From: Actinoplanes oblitus
GTDB lineage: Bacteria; Actinomycetota; Actinomycetes; Mycobacteriales; Micromonosporaceae
Direction of reading: 5' to 3'
Length of the DNA: 64,000 bases
Assembly (NCBI RefSeq): GCF_030252345.1
Contig: NZ_CP126980.1
Location: 7,703,501-7,767,500 of the forward strand
The position numbers were made by a program, and so were the translations under genes. The notes under the pieces are model-generated. The model saw nothing but the letters and a program-made list of their open reading frames with translations. It was not told where the DNA came from and did not search any database. Below, piece after piece: positions 24,465 to 34,064 of the stretch. The number at the start of each line of letters is the position of its first letter. Within the stretch, counting starts at the first letter, position 1.

Positions 24465-25661
24465 ATGAATTGGATCGAGCGTTTCGCCGACGTCGTGGTC
24501 CGGGCCGGGGTCAACATCCAGCCCGGGCAGGGTGTGGTGCTCAACACCGACACCGCCCACCTGCAGGTCGCCCGCGCGGTGGTCGAGGCCGCCTACCGAG
24601 CCGGCGCCGCCTGGGTCGAGCCGGTGTGGCGAGACGGCCCGATGCACCGCTCGGCGGTCGATCACGCCTCTCTCGACCAGCTCCGGTCCAGCCGCCCGTG
24701 GGCGGTGCGGCGCATCCAGGAGTGGGCCGAGCAGGGCTCCGCCTTCATCACGCTGGTCGGTGACGCCGACCCGCACGTGCTCGACGGCGCCGACCCGGCG
24801 CGGGCCGCCGCGGTCCGGGTGGAGGAGCAGCTGGCCTATCGCGACGCGGTGATGGGCAAGCTGCGCTGGACGGTGATCGGCGCGCCGAACCCGGGGTGGG
24901 CCACCCAGGTCTACGGCGAGCCTGACGTCGACCGGCTGTGGGCCGCCGTCGGCGTCGCGATGCGCCTCGACCAGCCGGATCCGGTGGCCGCCTGGCAGCA
25001 GCGGGCCGCCACCCTCGGCGAGCGCGGGGCGACGCTGGACGCGCTGGAGCTGACCGAGGTCCGCTACCACGGCGAGGGCACCGACCTGACCGTCGGGCTG
25101 ATCCCGGGCTGCCACTGGACCGGTGGCGGCATGATCGACGACGCCGGGATCCCGTACCTGCCGAACATCCCCACCGAGGAGGTGTTCACCAGCCCGGACC
25201 GGCGGCGGGCGGACGGCACGCTCCGGATCACCAAGCCGCTGGCGCTGCAGGGCCGGCTGGTCCAGGGGCTGCGGCTGACCTTCGAGGGCGGCCGGATCGT
25301 GGCGGCCACCGCCGACGAGGGGCAGGACATCGTCGAGGCGCAGCTGGCCACCGACGAGGGCGCCCGGCACCTGGGCGAGGTGTCGCTGGTCGACCGGGAC
25401 AGCCGGATCGCCCAGGCCGGCATCGTCTTCCACAACACGCTCTACGACGAGAACGCGGGGTGTCACGTGGCGTGGGGCCAGAGCTTCCCGTTCGCCGTGC
25501 CGGGTGGCGTCGGCATGACCCCCGAGCAGCGCGCCGAGCTGGGGCTCAACGTCTCGGGGGTGCACACCGACGTGGTGGTCGGCGGGGAGGGCATCACCGT
25601 CACCGGCACCGGTCCGAAAGGGACCGTCGACATCATCCGCGACGACGAGTGGGTGCTGTGA
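24465..25661 (+). CDS. M29-family aminopeptidase
   Basis: 398 residues, the normal size for thermophilic-type aminopeptidases (AmpS/aminopeptidase T). The two-domain layout is recognisable: N-terminal INIQPGQ-type motif (RAGVNIQPGQGVVLN), then the dinuclear metal site in the C-terminal half: NIPTEEVFTSPDRRRADG (Glu ligands), HNTLYDENAGCHVAWG (His/Tyr/Asp/His) and GVHTDVVVGG (His, Asp). Cytoplasmic peptide turnover. Divergent from the HTH/Clp_N operon, with which it may share control through the palindromes in between. Confidence 0.93.
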   Translation: MNWIERFADVVVRAGVNIQPGQGVVLNTDTAHLQVARAVVEAAYRAGAAWVEPVWRDGPMHRSAVDHASLDQLRSSRPWAVRRIQEWAEQGSAFITLVGDADPHVLDGADPARAAAVRVEEQLAYRDAVMGKLRWTVIGAPNPGWATQVYGEPDVDRLWAAVGVAMRLDQPDPVAAWQQRAATLGERGATLDALELTEVRYHGEGTDLTVGLIPGCHWTGGGMIDDAGIPYLPNIPTEEVFTSPDRRRADGTLRITKPLALQGRLVQGLRLTFEGGRIVAATADEGQDIVEAQLATDEGARHLGEVSLVDRDSRIAQAGIVFHNTLYDENAGCHVAWGQSFPFAVPGGVGMTPEQRAELGLNVSGVHTDVVVGGEGITVTGTGPKGTVDIIRDDEWVL

Positions 25662-25694
25662 GGGCGGCCCACCACGAGATCGCGAGCGGCGAGA

Positions 25695-25820
25695 TCAGGA
25701 CATGAACAGGAGTGCGGTGGTGCCGAGCAGCACCAGCAGCAGCACCGTGACGAGCAGACCCGTCTCGGCGGATTCGGCGGTTTCGGGCAGGGGTGTGGTG
25801 GTGAGCGGTTCACTGCTCAT
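25695..25820 (-). CDS. 41-residue single-helix membrane protein
   Basis: Starts at ATG 25820 with GGAGGAG 7 bases upstream. An acidic, Thr/Pro-rich start (SSEPLTTTPLPETAESAE) is followed by one strongly hydrophobic helix (TGLLVTVLLLVLLGTTALLF) to the end. The good ribosome site and the amphipathic layout argue for a real small protein; no function is known. Convergent with the aminopeptidase and divergent from the phospholipase gene. Confidence 0.6.
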   Translation of the reverse strand: MSSEPLTTTPLPETAESAETGLLVTVLLLVLLGTTALLFMS

Positions 25821-25910
25821 GAGGAGACTCCTCCGCGGGGGTCGCGGGACATGCGTGCGGCGGCCGGGGGGCTTACGGTGAGGGCGTCGTCGACCTCGGA
25901 GGGGTTGCCT

Positions 25911-27488
25911 GTGCCACCGGAGGACTGGCTGCTGACCGCCGCCGAACGCGGCAACCCGCACACCGACTTACCCACCTGGTGTTCCGGAAACACCGCCGAA
26001 CCACTCATTCACGGAAAGACGTACTTCTCCCGATTGATGGCGGAAGTGGAGCGGCTCGAGGCGGGTGACCACCTGCTGTTCACCGACTGGCGGGGCGACC
26101 CGGACGAGCTGGTGGCCGACGACGGGCCGACGATCGCCGAGCTGTTCGCGGCGGCCGCCCGGCGCGGCGTGGTGGTCAAGGGGCTGCTCTGGCGCTCGCA
26201 CCTGGACAAGCTGGCGTACAGCGAGGAGGAGAACCGCAACCTCGGGGACGCCATCCGGGAGGCCGGCGGCGAGGTGCTGCTCGACCAGCGGGTCCGGCGC
26301 GGCGGCTCGCACCACCAGAAACTCGTGGTGCTGCGGCACCCGGGCCGGCCCGAGCGGGACGTGGCCTTCGTCGGCGGGATCGACCTGTGCCACAGCCGGC
26401 GGGACGACGCCGACCATCACGGTGACCAGCAGGCGGTGCGGATGGCCGCCGCCTACGGCCCGACCCCGCCCTGGCACGACGTGCAGCTGGAGCTGCGCGG
26501 ACCGGTGGTCGGCGCGCTGGACCTGACGTTCCGGGAGCGCTGGTGCGATCCGGCGCCGCTGGACCAGCACGGGCCGATCTCCACGGCGATGGACAAGCTG
26601 AAGCACGCCGACCTGCACGCCGACCGGATGCCGCCGCAGCCACCGGACCCGCCGCCGTGCGGGCCGATGACCGTGCAGGTGCTGCGGACCTATCCGGCGA
26701 TGCGCCCGCGCTACGGTTTCGCCCCGCTCGGCGAGCAGACGGTGGCACGCGGCTACACCAAGGCGATCAAGCGGGCCCGGCGGCTGATCTACCTGGAGGA
26801 CCAGTATCTCTGGTCGGCCGAGGTGGCCCAGCTGTTCGCCGAGGCCTTGCAGGCCAATCCGGAGCTGCACCTGATCGCCGTGGTGCCGCGGCATCCGGAC
26901 GTGGACGGGGCGTTCGCGCTGCCGCCCAACCAGGTGGGCCGGGAGCAGGCGATCGACCTGTGCCGGCACGCCGCGGCCGACCGGGTGCACATCTTCGACC
27001 TGGAGAACACCGCCGGGACACCGATCTACGTGCACGCCAAGGTGTGCGTTGTCGACGACGTGTGGTGCAGCGTGGGCAGCGACAACTTCAACCGTCGTTC
27101 GTGGACGCACGACAGCGAGCTGTCCTGCGCGGTCCTCGACACGACACCGGACGAGCGGGACCCGCGGGATCCGGCCGGGCTGGGCGACGGCGCCCGGCGG
27201 TTCCCCCGCGAGCTGCGGCTCGCGCTGATGCGCGAGCACCTCGACACCGAGGAGGACAAGGACCTGCTGGACCCGGTCTCCGCGGTGCGCAGGATGACAG
27301 CGGCCGCCGAGGCGCTGCGCGACTGGAGCGACGGCGGTCGTCGCGGCCCCCGCCCGCCGGGCCGCTTGATCCCGCACTCGACCGAGCGTCTCCCCTGGTT
27401 CCAGCGCGCCTGGGCGACTCCGGCGTACCGGTTGATCTACGATCCGGACGGCCGTCCGTGGCGCGATCGCCGAGCCGGCCGATGGTGA
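25911..27488 (+). CDS. Phospholipase D-family protein
   Basis: 525 residues from GTG 25911, chosen for GGAGGGG 7 bases upstream; an in-frame ATG at 25851 would add 20 residues. Two PLD half-domains are present. The second has a full HKD motif, HAKVCVVDD then GSDNFNRRS. The first reads SHHQKLVVLRHPG with VGGIDLCHSRRDD, with Arg where the motif Asp is expected; the Asp may be supplied later in this subfamily. No signal peptide is seen, so a cytoplasmic phosphodiesterase or cardiolipin-synthase-like role is likelier than a secreted toxin. Confidence 0.86.
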   Translation: MPPEDWLLTAAERGNPHTDLPTWCSGNTAEPLIHGKTYFSRLMAEVERLEAGDHLLFTDWRGDPDELVADDGPTIAELFAAAARRGVVVKGLLWRSHLDKLAYSEEENRNLGDAIREAGGEVLLDQRVRRGGSHHQKLVVLRHPGRPERDVAFVGGIDLCHSRRDDADHHGDQQAVRMAAAYGPTPPWHDVQLELRGPVVGALDLTFRERWCDPAPLDQHGPISTAMDKLKHADLHADRMPPQPPDPPPCGPMTVQVLRTYPAMRPRYGFAPLGEQTVARGYTKAIKRARRLIYLEDQYLWSAEVAQLFAEALQANPELHLIAVVPRHPDVDGAFALPPNQVGREQAIDLCRHAAADRVHIFDLENTAGTPIYVHAKVCVVDDVWCSVGSDNFNRRSWTHDSELSCAVLDTTPDERDPRDPAGLGDGARRFPRELRLALMREHLDTEEDKDLLDPVSAVRRMTAAAEALRDWSDGGRRGPRPPGRLIPHSTERLPWFQRAWATPAYRLIYDPDGRPWRDRRAGRW

Positions 27489-27567
27489 CCGGGGGTATGC
27501 CTGGGTACACCTCGGCACGGTGGCCAGCGGGATGGGCCGCGCATGATCGGCCGCCTACGGTGAATCG

Positions 27568-28842
27568 GTGTCCATCACAACGCTGAGCGCGGCCCTGCGC
27601 GACCGCCGCTATCTGATCACCCCGTGGCCCTGGCGGTCGTCGCTGTTCCTGGCCACCACCGCGATCGTCGCCACGCCGCTGGCCTGCGGCCTGTGGCTCG
27701 GCCTGCTGCCGCTGCTGGTGGCCGCGAACGACGTCGGGCACGGCCGCGGCCCGGACGGCGCGGTCATCTTCCTCGCCCTGCTCGGCGCGGCCCTGCTCAC
27801 CGTCGCGGCCCCGCTGGTGGCGCTGCCGGTGGCGGCGCTGGACCGCCGCCGGCTCCGGCTGGTCGACGAGCGGCCGCTGCACGGCGGGCCCGGCGGCGAC
27901 CTGATCTCCCGGCTGCGCGACGAGAGCACCTGGCGGGCGGTGCTCTACGCGCTGTTGCTGGCCCTGCTGGCGCCGCCGGTCTTCTTCGGCGCGTTCCTGC
28001 TGCTGCTCGTCGAGGCGCTCATGCTGTTCAGCCCGTTCAGCGTCGGCACCTGGAACTTCGGTGACTACGAGGTGCACGGCGGGCTCCGCGGTGTCCCGCT
28101 CTGCCTGGCCGGGATCGTCCTGGTGCCGGTCCTGCTCTACCTGGCCGGGGCGCTCGCCGCCGGGCAGGCGCTGCTCGCCCGCCGGCTGCTCGGCGCCGGG
28201 GATCCGCTGCGGGACCAGCTCAGCGAGGTGCACCAGTCGCGGGCCCGGCTGGCCGACGCGTTCGACGCCGAACGCCGCCGGATCGAGCGGGACCTGCACG
28301 ACGGCGCGCAGCACCGGCTCACCAGCCTCACCCTGCACCTGGGACTGGCCCGGCTGGACCTGCCGGACGGGTCGCCGGCCGCCGAGCCGCTCGGGCTCGC
28401 GCACACCCAGGCGAAGGAGTTGATGGTGGTGCTGCGCGACCTGGTGCACGGCATCCGCCCGCAGGTGCTGACCGATCTGGGCCTGCCGGCGGCGCTGCGC
28501 GAGCTGGCGGCGACCTCGCCGATCCCGGTGACCGTCGAAACCGACATCGCGGCGCGGCCGCCGGAGGGGATCGAGACCACCGCCTACTTCGTGGCCGCCG
28601 AGGCGCTGACCAACATCGCCAAGCACGCCCACGCCACCCGGGCCCGGGTCCGGGTGACCGGCGACGGCACCCGGATCGACCTGGAGATCGAGGACGACGG
28701 GCGGGGCGGAGCCGACCCGGCCGGCGGCAGCGGGCTGACCGGGCTGGCCGACCGGGTGGCGGCGGCCGGGGGCCGGTTGCTGCTGGCCAGCCCGGCCGGC
28801 GGGCCCACTCTGCTGCGGGTGGAGCTGCCATGTCCGAGGTGA
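27568..28842 (+). CDS. Sensor histidine kinase (HisKA_3)
   Basis: 424 residues from GTG 27568. Four or five membrane helices occupy residues 25-215; a linker leads to the dimerisation box RRRIERDLHDGAQHRL with phospho-acceptor His244, then the HATPase_c domain with N-box AAEALTNIAKHAHA and G-boxes DDGRGGADP and GSGLTGLADRVAAAGG. This is the NarL/DesK kinase type. Its end overlaps the response-regulator start by 13 bases, so they form one two-component system. The signal is unknown. Confidence 0.92.
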   Translation: MSITTLSAALRDRRYLITPWPWRSSLFLATTAIVATPLACGLWLGLLPLLVAANDVGHGRGPDGAVIFLALLGAALLTVAAPLVALPVAALDRRRLRLVDERPLHGGPGGDLISRLRDESTWRAVLYALLLALLAPPVFFGAFLLLLVEALMLFSPFSVGTWNFGDYEVHGGLRGVPLCLAGIVLVPVLLYLAGALAAGQALLARRLLGAGDPLRDQLSEVHQSRARLADAFDAERRRIERDLHDGAQHRLTSLTLHLGLARLDLPDGSPAAEPLGLAHTQAKELMVVLRDLVHGIRPQVLTDLGLPAALRELAATSPIPVTVETDIAARPPEGIETTAYFVAAEALTNIAKHAHATRARVRVTGDGTRIDLEIEDDGRGGADPAGGSGLTGLADRVAAAGGRLLLASPAGGPTLLRVELPCPR

Positions 28843-29486
28843 CCGCGCGGGTGGTGCTGGCCGAGGACGGGGTGCTGCTGCGCGAGGGGCTGATCCAGGT
28901 GCTGGGCCGGTTCGGGTTCACGGTGGTGGACGCGGTCGGCGACGCCGAGCAGCTGATCACCTCGGTCGGCACGCACGAGCCGGATCTGGTGATCACCGAC
29001 ATCAAGATGCCGCCGGACTTCCACGACGAGGGGCTGCGCGCCGCGGTACGGCTGCGCCGGATGCGCCCCGGCCTGCCGGTGGTGGTGCTCAGCCAGTATG
29101 TGCAGGAGGCGTACGCGGCCGACCTGATCGGCACCGGCGACGGGGTGGGTTATCTCCTCAAGGACCGGGTGGCCGACATCGCGGAGTTCGTGGCGGCGCT
29201 GCGCACCGTGCTGGCCGGCGGGACCGTGGTCGACCCGGAGGTGGTGCGGCGGCTGCTGCACCGGCCGCGGGATCCGCTCGCCGGCCTGTCACCGCGGGAG
29301 CGGGAGGTGCTCGCCCTGATCGCCGAGGGCCGGTCGAACTCGTCGATCGCCGGTGCGCTCTTCGTCAGCGAGACGGCGATCGGCAAGCACGTCGGCAACA
29401 TCCTGGCCAAGCTCGGCCTGCCGCCGACCGACGACACCAACCGGCGGGTGATGGCAGTGCTCACCTACCTGGGAGCGCGGCCCTGA
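28830..29486 (+). CDS. LuxR/NarL-family response regulator
   Basis: 218 residues: receiver domain (1-125) with acidic pocket VVLAEDG and phospho-acceptor Asp57 in VITDIKMPPDF, Ser/Thr switch in VVLSQY and Lys in YLLKDR; C-terminal LuxR HTH (about 150-212) beginning LSPREREVLALIAEG with recognition part VSETAIGKHVGNILAKL. The ATG is inside the kinase coding sequence. The 3' end overlaps the convergent methyltransferase gene by 22 bases. Confidence 0.94.
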   Translation: MSEVTARVVLAEDGVLLREGLIQVLGRFGFTVVDAVGDAEQLITSVGTHEPDLVITDIKMPPDFHDEGLRAAVRLRRMRPGLPVVVLSQYVQEAYAADLIGTGDGVGYLLKDRVADIAEFVAALRTVLAGGTVVDPEVVRRLLHRPRDPLAGLSPREREVLALIAEGRSNSSIAGALFVSETAIGKHVGNILAKLGLPPTDDTNRRVMAVLTYLGARP

Positions 29487-30574
29487 GCCAGGCGCCAGAC
29501 CCGCGGCACCCAGATCGGGGCGGCCGGGTCGCCGTCCAGGCCGAGACCGACCCGCCAGGCGCGCATCGGCGGACGGCCCAGCCGCGACCAGCGGTCGATC
29601 AGGGCGGTGGCGACAGCCGTATAGCGGTCCGCCTCCGCGCCGCCGGCCAGGATCGAGCCGTCCGGCAGCACCACGGCGCCGCCGGTGCCGGTCTCGTCCA
29701 GCAGGGCCAGATGGACCTGCTCGCGGCCGGGCAGCGCGGCCAGGGTGGCGCGCCGGTGCCAGGCACCGGCGGCATACCAGAGGTCGCGGAACATGGCGGT
29801 GTCCAGCGGGGACGTCCAGCGCGGCGGGGCGGTCTCGGTCAGGTCGGGCAGGACGCCGGCCGACGGCGGATGGCTGCCGGCGTGGCGCGCGCCGAGCGGG
29901 CCGGCAGCGCTCATGAAGCCGGACGGGCAGACCACCGTGGCGTCCATCGGATCGCCGGGACGCGCCGCCAGCACCGGGTGGTGACCGGCGTGCTCGACCG
30001 GGGCGAGCACCAGCCCGTCCGGGGTGAGCTGCTCGAACCAGTGCGGGGAGAGCCCGGCGATGCCCACGGTGACGACGATCCGGTCGTACCGGAAATCGTC
30101 CTCCGGAAGCCCCCGATAACCGTCGCCGGCGACGATCCGCACCCCGGCGATCCCGGCCCGGGCCAGCGCGGAGCGCGCCCGGGAAGCCACGTCCTCCTGG
30201 ACGTCCACACTGGTCACGGTGGCCCCGAGGGTGGCCATCAGGGCCGCGTTGTAGCCGGTGCCGGCGCCGATCTCGAGCACCCGCATGCCGGGCCGCACGT
30301 CCAGCGCGGCCAGCATCACCGCCATCAGCGACGGCTGGCTGGACGAGCTGATCGGCACGTCCCCGTGCAGCTTGGTGACCAGCACGTCGTTGCGGTAGAC
30401 CGCGTCGAGGAACCGTGGATCGTCGGGCTCGACGCGGCTGCCGTCGCGCCGGTGGAAGCCCTCCGGCACGAACAGCTCGCGGGGCACGGCCGCGAAGGCC
30501 GTGGCCAGCTCCGGCGTCAGCGCGACGCCGTCCTGCCGGATCTGGTCGAGAAAATGCCGTCGCGCGTCCGCCAT
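29465..30574 (-). CDS. Protein-L-isoaspartate O-methyltransferase-like
   Basis: 369 residues, longer than classical Pcm (about 210) because of a roughly 150-residue C-terminal extension typical of actinobacterial members. The catalytic part is complete: SSSSQPSLMAVML (the PIMT S-Q-P signature), motif I VLEIGAGTGYNAALMA, VTSVDVQEDVASRAR and GDGYRGLPED. It uses S-adenosylmethionine to methylate isoaspartyl residues for repair; the extension may change target choice. No RiPP precursor gene is seen beside it, which speaks against a lanthipeptide-type role. Confidence 0.88.
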   Translation of the reverse strand: MADARRHFLDQIRQDGVALTPELATAFAAVPRELFVPEGFHRRDGSRVEPDDPRFLDAVYRNDVLVTKLHGDVPISSSSQPSLMAVMLAALDVRPGMRVLEIGAGTGYNAALMATLGATVTSVDVQEDVASRARSALARAGIAGVRIVAGDGYRGLPEDDFRYDRIVVTVGIAGLSPHWFEQLTPDGLVLAPVEHAGHHPVLAARPGDPMDATVVCPSGFMSAAGPLGARHAGSHPPSAGVLPDLTETAPPRWTSPLDTAMFRDLWYAAGAWHRRATLAALPGREQVHLALLDETGTGGAVVLPDGSILAGGAEADRYTAVATALIDRWSRLGRPPMRAWRVGLGLDGDPAAPIWVPRVWRLAQGRAPR

Positions 30575-30589
30575 CCCGCAACGGTACGT

Positions 30590-31726
30590 TTACATGGCCG
30601 CTCCGGCGGCGGCGAGACATTCCGGCACGTCACCGGCGTGATAGGGCCACTCCGACTGCTCGATGTGGGCGAGGAAACCGGCGTAGGTGGCGGCCGACAG
30701 CAGCCCGGCGACCGGGCGCAGCAGCTCCACCGCCCGCTCCGGATCGCAGCCCGGCACCGTCGCCCGCCAGCGCCGCGCCCATCCCTCGATCACCGGGCCG
30801 GGTGTCTCCAGGCCGTCGATCAGCCGCAGCAGGTCGAACGCCGGGTTGCCGATCGCCGAGTCGCCCCAGTCGACGACGACCAGGCCGTCCCCGGCGTCGG
30901 TGCGCACGTTGCCCGGGTGCAGGTCGCCGTGCAGCAGCGTGTCCGGCAGCCCGCACGCCGCGACGTCGGCGAGCCGCGCCGGCAGTCCGTCGATCAGCTC
31001 GGCCAGGCCGGGGATGCCACCCAGGTAGGGCGCTGCCACGTTGACGAAGCGGTCGATGTCGAGGCGCTTGTCGGGCACCCCGGTCAACGCGTCGAGCCGG
31101 CCGGCGAAGTGCGCCTGCACCGGGTGGAAGGCCTCGGCGATCCGCTCGCACAGATCGGCGCCGGCGCCGTACCGGTCCTCGCCCGGCACGTGCGCGAGCA
31201 GCATCCGGCCGGCCTGCCCGGACGCCAGAACGTAGGGCACCAGGTCCGGCTCGACCGACGCGACCAGGCCGAGCACGGCCGGCTCGTGCGCGAAGAAGCC
31301 GGGCACCTGCTTGAGCCAGGCGACCGGCCCGTCCGGCCCGTCCATCCGCCAGATCGCCGACAGGTTCCAGGTCCGCTGCTGGCGGGGGGTCACCGGGCCC
31401 AGGCCGAGCCGGTCCAGCACGCCGGACGCCCAGGCCAGGGTGGCGCCCGGCCCGCCCGGCTCGGCCCACGGCGCGCGCTGGGCGTGCGGCACCAGGTCGG
31501 CGCCGAGCGGGATCAGCCCGGCCGGCCGGTCGCGGGTCTCGGCCAGGTAGGTGACGTGCCCGCCGGGTGGCGCGGCCCGGTCGGCGTGCAGCAACCGCAG
31601 CACGGTGACGTCGGCGCCCGCCCCGGCGACCACCTCCGCCACCTCCTGCCACCAGGGGCTGTCGACGGTGAACGGCGGCAGCGCGCCGAGCAGCTCACCG
31701 GCCGGATCGACCAGTACCAGGGTCAC
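30590..31726 (-). CDS. APH-family phosphotransferase in the allantoin operon
   Basis: 378 residues from GTG 31726, whose GTGA overlaps the allantoicase stop; GTG 31738 is an alternative. The first 110 residues resemble a NUDIX-like or accessory part ([19 protein letters not shown]), the rest is an aminoglycoside-phosphotransferase fold with Brenner motif LLHGDLHPGNVRTD and metal-binding VVDWGDSAIGNPAFDLL. The tight coupling to allantoinase and allantoicase suggests a metabolite kinase linked to ureide breakdown rather than drug resistance (inference). Confidence 0.82.
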   Translation of the reverse strand: MTLVLVDPAGELLGALPPFTVDSPWWQEVAEVVAGAGADVTVLRLLHADRAAPPGGHVTYLAETRDRPAGLIPLGADLVPHAQRAPWAEPGGPGATLAWASGVLDRLGLGPVTPRQQRTWNLSAIWRMDGPDGPVAWLKQVPGFFAHEPAVLGLVASVEPDLVPYVLASGQAGRMLLAHVPGEDRYGAGADLCERIAEAFHPVQAHFAGRLDALTGVPDKRLDIDRFVNVAAPYLGGIPGLAELIDGLPARLADVAACGLPDTLLHGDLHPGNVRTDAGDGLVVVDWGDSAIGNPAFDLLRLIDGLETPGPVIEGWARRWRATVPGCDPERAVELLRPVAGLLSAATYAGFLAHIEQSEWPYHAGDVPECLAAAGAAM

Positions 31727-32700
31727 GGTTCGAGGCACTGCCTCATTCTCGCCCACAGGTGATCCCGATCGGCGCGCCCCAGCAGACGAAGCCGGGCCAT
31801 TCCGCCGTCCGGGAAGATGTCCAGCCGGACGTGGGTCACCTCCGGGCCCTTGCGCAGCGGGAACCGGTGCGGGGTGTCGGGGCGCAGGGCGGTCCGGGGC
31901 AGCAACTCGACCTGTTCGCCGCCGGCGGTACGCCCGGTCAGCGCCGCCCAGCCGGGAGCGTTGCCCTTGAAGTGGCTGGTGTCCAGGTCGGCGAAGCGCA
32001 GCCGGGCCGGTGCGGCGAGCCGGACCAGCACCCAGTCGTTGGCGTCGTCGCGGCGGCGGGCGGTCTCCCAGCCGTCGCCCATGTTCAGCGCCAGGCCGGG
32101 CATCAGCATCCGCTGCGGATTGCCGTAGAACATGTTGCTGCAGTCGACGACCCGGCCGCCGTACTCCGCGGCGGCCACGTCGAAGACCTTCGGCAGCAGC
32201 CGCGGGTCGGGAACCACCTCGCCGTGCACGCGCAGCCGGGCCACCCCGCCGTCCGGGAAGATGTTGAGCCGCACGTGGGTGAAGCGGCGCGGATCGCCGA
32301 CCGGGAACAGGTTGCCGCTGTCGCCCTTGAGTTCCGAGCGGGGCAGGATCTCGGTCCACTCGGCCTCGGCCAGCTCGGCCGGGCCCGGATAGCCGGGCAG
32401 CGAGGTCGCGTCGACGGAGGCGTACGGCGGGAAGTTGCCGGTGAAGAACGCGGTGTCGACGTCCACCCCGTGGATCACGCCGGGCGCGCCCAGCCGGATC
32501 ACCGCGAAGTCGTGGCCGGGCGTACGCCGGCGGCGGGTCTCCCAGCCGTCGTAGACCTGGCCCTTCTGGTCGAAGGTCCGCGGCGCGTGGCCGGGCGGGT
32601 GCGGCAGCACGAGGTGGTCGGCGGCGGCGAAGAACTCGTCGTTCGCCTGCACCACGCCGCCGCCGAAGGCCCGGGACGCCAGGTCGGGCAGATCCCTCAT
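31723..32700 (-). CDS. alc: Allantoicase
   Basis: 325 residues from ATG 32700. Two allantoicase repeats are clear: each begins with an FGG or YGG segment and runs through [17 protein letters not shown] or the [18 protein letters not shown] equivalent, and each closes with RL(N/D)IFPDGG(V/M)ARLRL. The enzyme hydrolyses allantoate to ureidoglycolate and urea. ATGA overlap with allB upstream and GTGA overlap with the phosphotransferase downstream make a three-gene coupled operon. Confidence 0.95.
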   Translation of the reverse strand: MRDLPDLASRAFGGGVVQANDEFFAAADHLVLPHPPGHAPRTFDQKGQVYDGWETRRRRTPGHDFAVIRLGAPGVIHGVDVDTAFFTGNFPPYASVDATSLPGYPGPAELAEAEWTEILPRSELKGDSGNLFPVGDPRRFTHVRLNIFPDGGVARLRVHGEVVPDPRLLPKVFDVAAAEYGGRVVDCSNMFYGNPQRMLMPGLALNMGDGWETARRRDDANDWVLVRLAAPARLRFADLDTSHFKGNAPGWAALTGRTAGGEQVELLPRTALRPDTPHRFPLRKGPEVTHVRLDIFPDGGMARLRLLGRADRDHLWARMRQCLEP

Positions 32701-34010
32701 CGTTCCTCCCTCGCGAGGAGACGTCCGTGTCGTTCGGCACCGGTCACCGGGCGGCCCCGGAGCCAGGTGGTACGGACCACGCCGTGCAGGGTCCGGCCGG
32801 CGTACGGCGTCACCGGGTTCCGGTGGTGCAGCGCGTACGGGTCGACCAGGAAGGTGGCGTCCGGATCGAACGCGACCAGGTCGGCGTCCGCCCCGGGCGC
32901 GATCCGGCCCTTGTGCGGCAGGCCGGCCAGGTCGGCGGGGCGGGTCGCCATCCAGCTCACCACGTCGGCGAGCGCGAACCCCCGGGCTCGCGCCGCCGTC
33001 CAGATCACCGGCAGGCCCAGCTGCACCGAGGCGATGCCACCCCAGGCCGCCGCGAAGTCCCCGGTGTCCCGCCGTTTCAGTTCGGGGGTGCACGGCGAGT
33101 GATCGCTCACCACGCAGGTGATCAGGCCGTCGGCCAGCGCCGCCCAGAGCCGGTCGGCGTTGGGCGCGTCGCGGATCGGCGGGCAGCACTTGAACTCGGT
33201 GGCGCCGTCCGGGATCAGGCGAGCGTCCAGGGTGAGGTAGTGCGGGCAGGTCTCCGCGGTGATCCGCACGCCGTCGGCTCGCGCCCGCTCGATCAGCGGG
33301 AGCGCGGAGGCGGCGGACAGGTGCAGGATGTGCACCCGCCGGTCGGCGGCGCGGGCGGCCGCGACGGCGGTGGCGACCGCGGCGTGCTCGGCGGCGGCCG
33401 GCCGGGAGGACAGGAAGTCGGCGTAGGCCGCCGAACTGGCCGCGACGCGCAGCCGCTCCGGATCCTCGGCGTGGATCACGAACAGCGCGTCGGCGGCGGC
33501 CATCGCGGTGGCCAGCTGCTCCCGGTCGACAGGCGGGAACTCCGGCACGCCGGAGTCGGCGAGGAAGGCCTTGAAGCCGAAGACCCCGGCGGCGTGCAGG
33601 GCGGGCAGGTCGGCGGCGTTGCCCGGGATCGCGCCGCCCCAGAAACCGACGTCGACGTGGCACTGACCGGTGGCGGCGGCCTGCTTGATCCGCAACGCCG
33701 CGACGTCGACAGTGGGCGGCAGGCTGTTCAGCGGCATGTCGATGATCGTGGTGACCCCGCCGGCGGCCGCCGCCCGGGTCGCCGTGGCGAAGCCCTCCCA
33801 CTCGGTCCGGCCCGGCTCGTTGACGTGCACGTGCGTGTCGACCAGGCCCGGCGCCAGCACGGTGTCCCCGAGATCGACATCGACGGCGGCGGTGACCTCG
33901 GCGTCGTAGGGCCGGATGGCGGCGATCCGCTCCCCCGCCACCACGACCGCCGCCGGGACCGCACCGCCGGGTGTGATCGTCCGCCGGGACCGCACCACGA
34001 GATCCGCCAT
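32697..34010 (-). CDS. allB: Allantoinase
   Basis: 437 residues of the amidohydrolase/dihydroorotase superfamily. Metal ligands: [17 protein letters not shown] (His-x-His), the carbamylated lysine region FGFKAFL, then HAED, HILHLSA and SDHSPC with the final Asp. The sequence [13 protein letters not shown] is characteristic of allantoinase. It opens allantoin to allantoate. First gene of the allB-alc-phosphotransferase operon; promoter must lie in the 54-base gap to the divergent gene at 34065. Regulator is not encoded nearby. Confidence 0.95.
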   Translation of the reverse strand: MADLVVRSRRTITPGGAVPAAVVVAGERIAAIRPYDAEVTAAVDVDLGDTVLAPGLVDTHVHVNEPGRTEWEGFATATRAAAAGGVTTIIDMPLNSLPPTVDVAALRIKQAAATGQCHVDVGFWGGAIPGNAADLPALHAAGVFGFKAFLADSGVPEFPPVDREQLATAMAAADALFVIHAEDPERLRVAASSAAYADFLSSRPAAAEHAAVATAVAAARAADRRVHILHLSAASALPLIERARADGVRITAETCPHYLTLDARLIPDGATEFKCCPPIRDAPNADRLWAALADGLITCVVSDHSPCTPELKRRDTGDFAAAWGGIASVQLGLPVIWTAARARGFALADVVSWMATRPADLAGLPHKGRIAPGADADLVAFDPDATFLVDPYALHHRNPVTPYAGRTLHGVVRTTWLRGRPVTGAERHGRLLAREER

Positions 34011-34064
34011 GGTCCGACCCTAGCCGCGCTTTGTTTCGGCGGGGCCCTTCGCTAACCTCCGATC

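Noticed and set aside
30085..30100. CGTACCGGAAATCG as a further intergenic repeat copy
   Set aside because: Here it lies in the methyltransferase coding sequence and simply encodes Asp-Phe-Arg-Tyr-Asp, so it is not counted in the repeat family.
29465..30574. Methyltransferase as part of a RiPP (FxLD/lanthipeptide-type) cluster
   Set aside because: No precursor peptide or dehydratase gene nearby.
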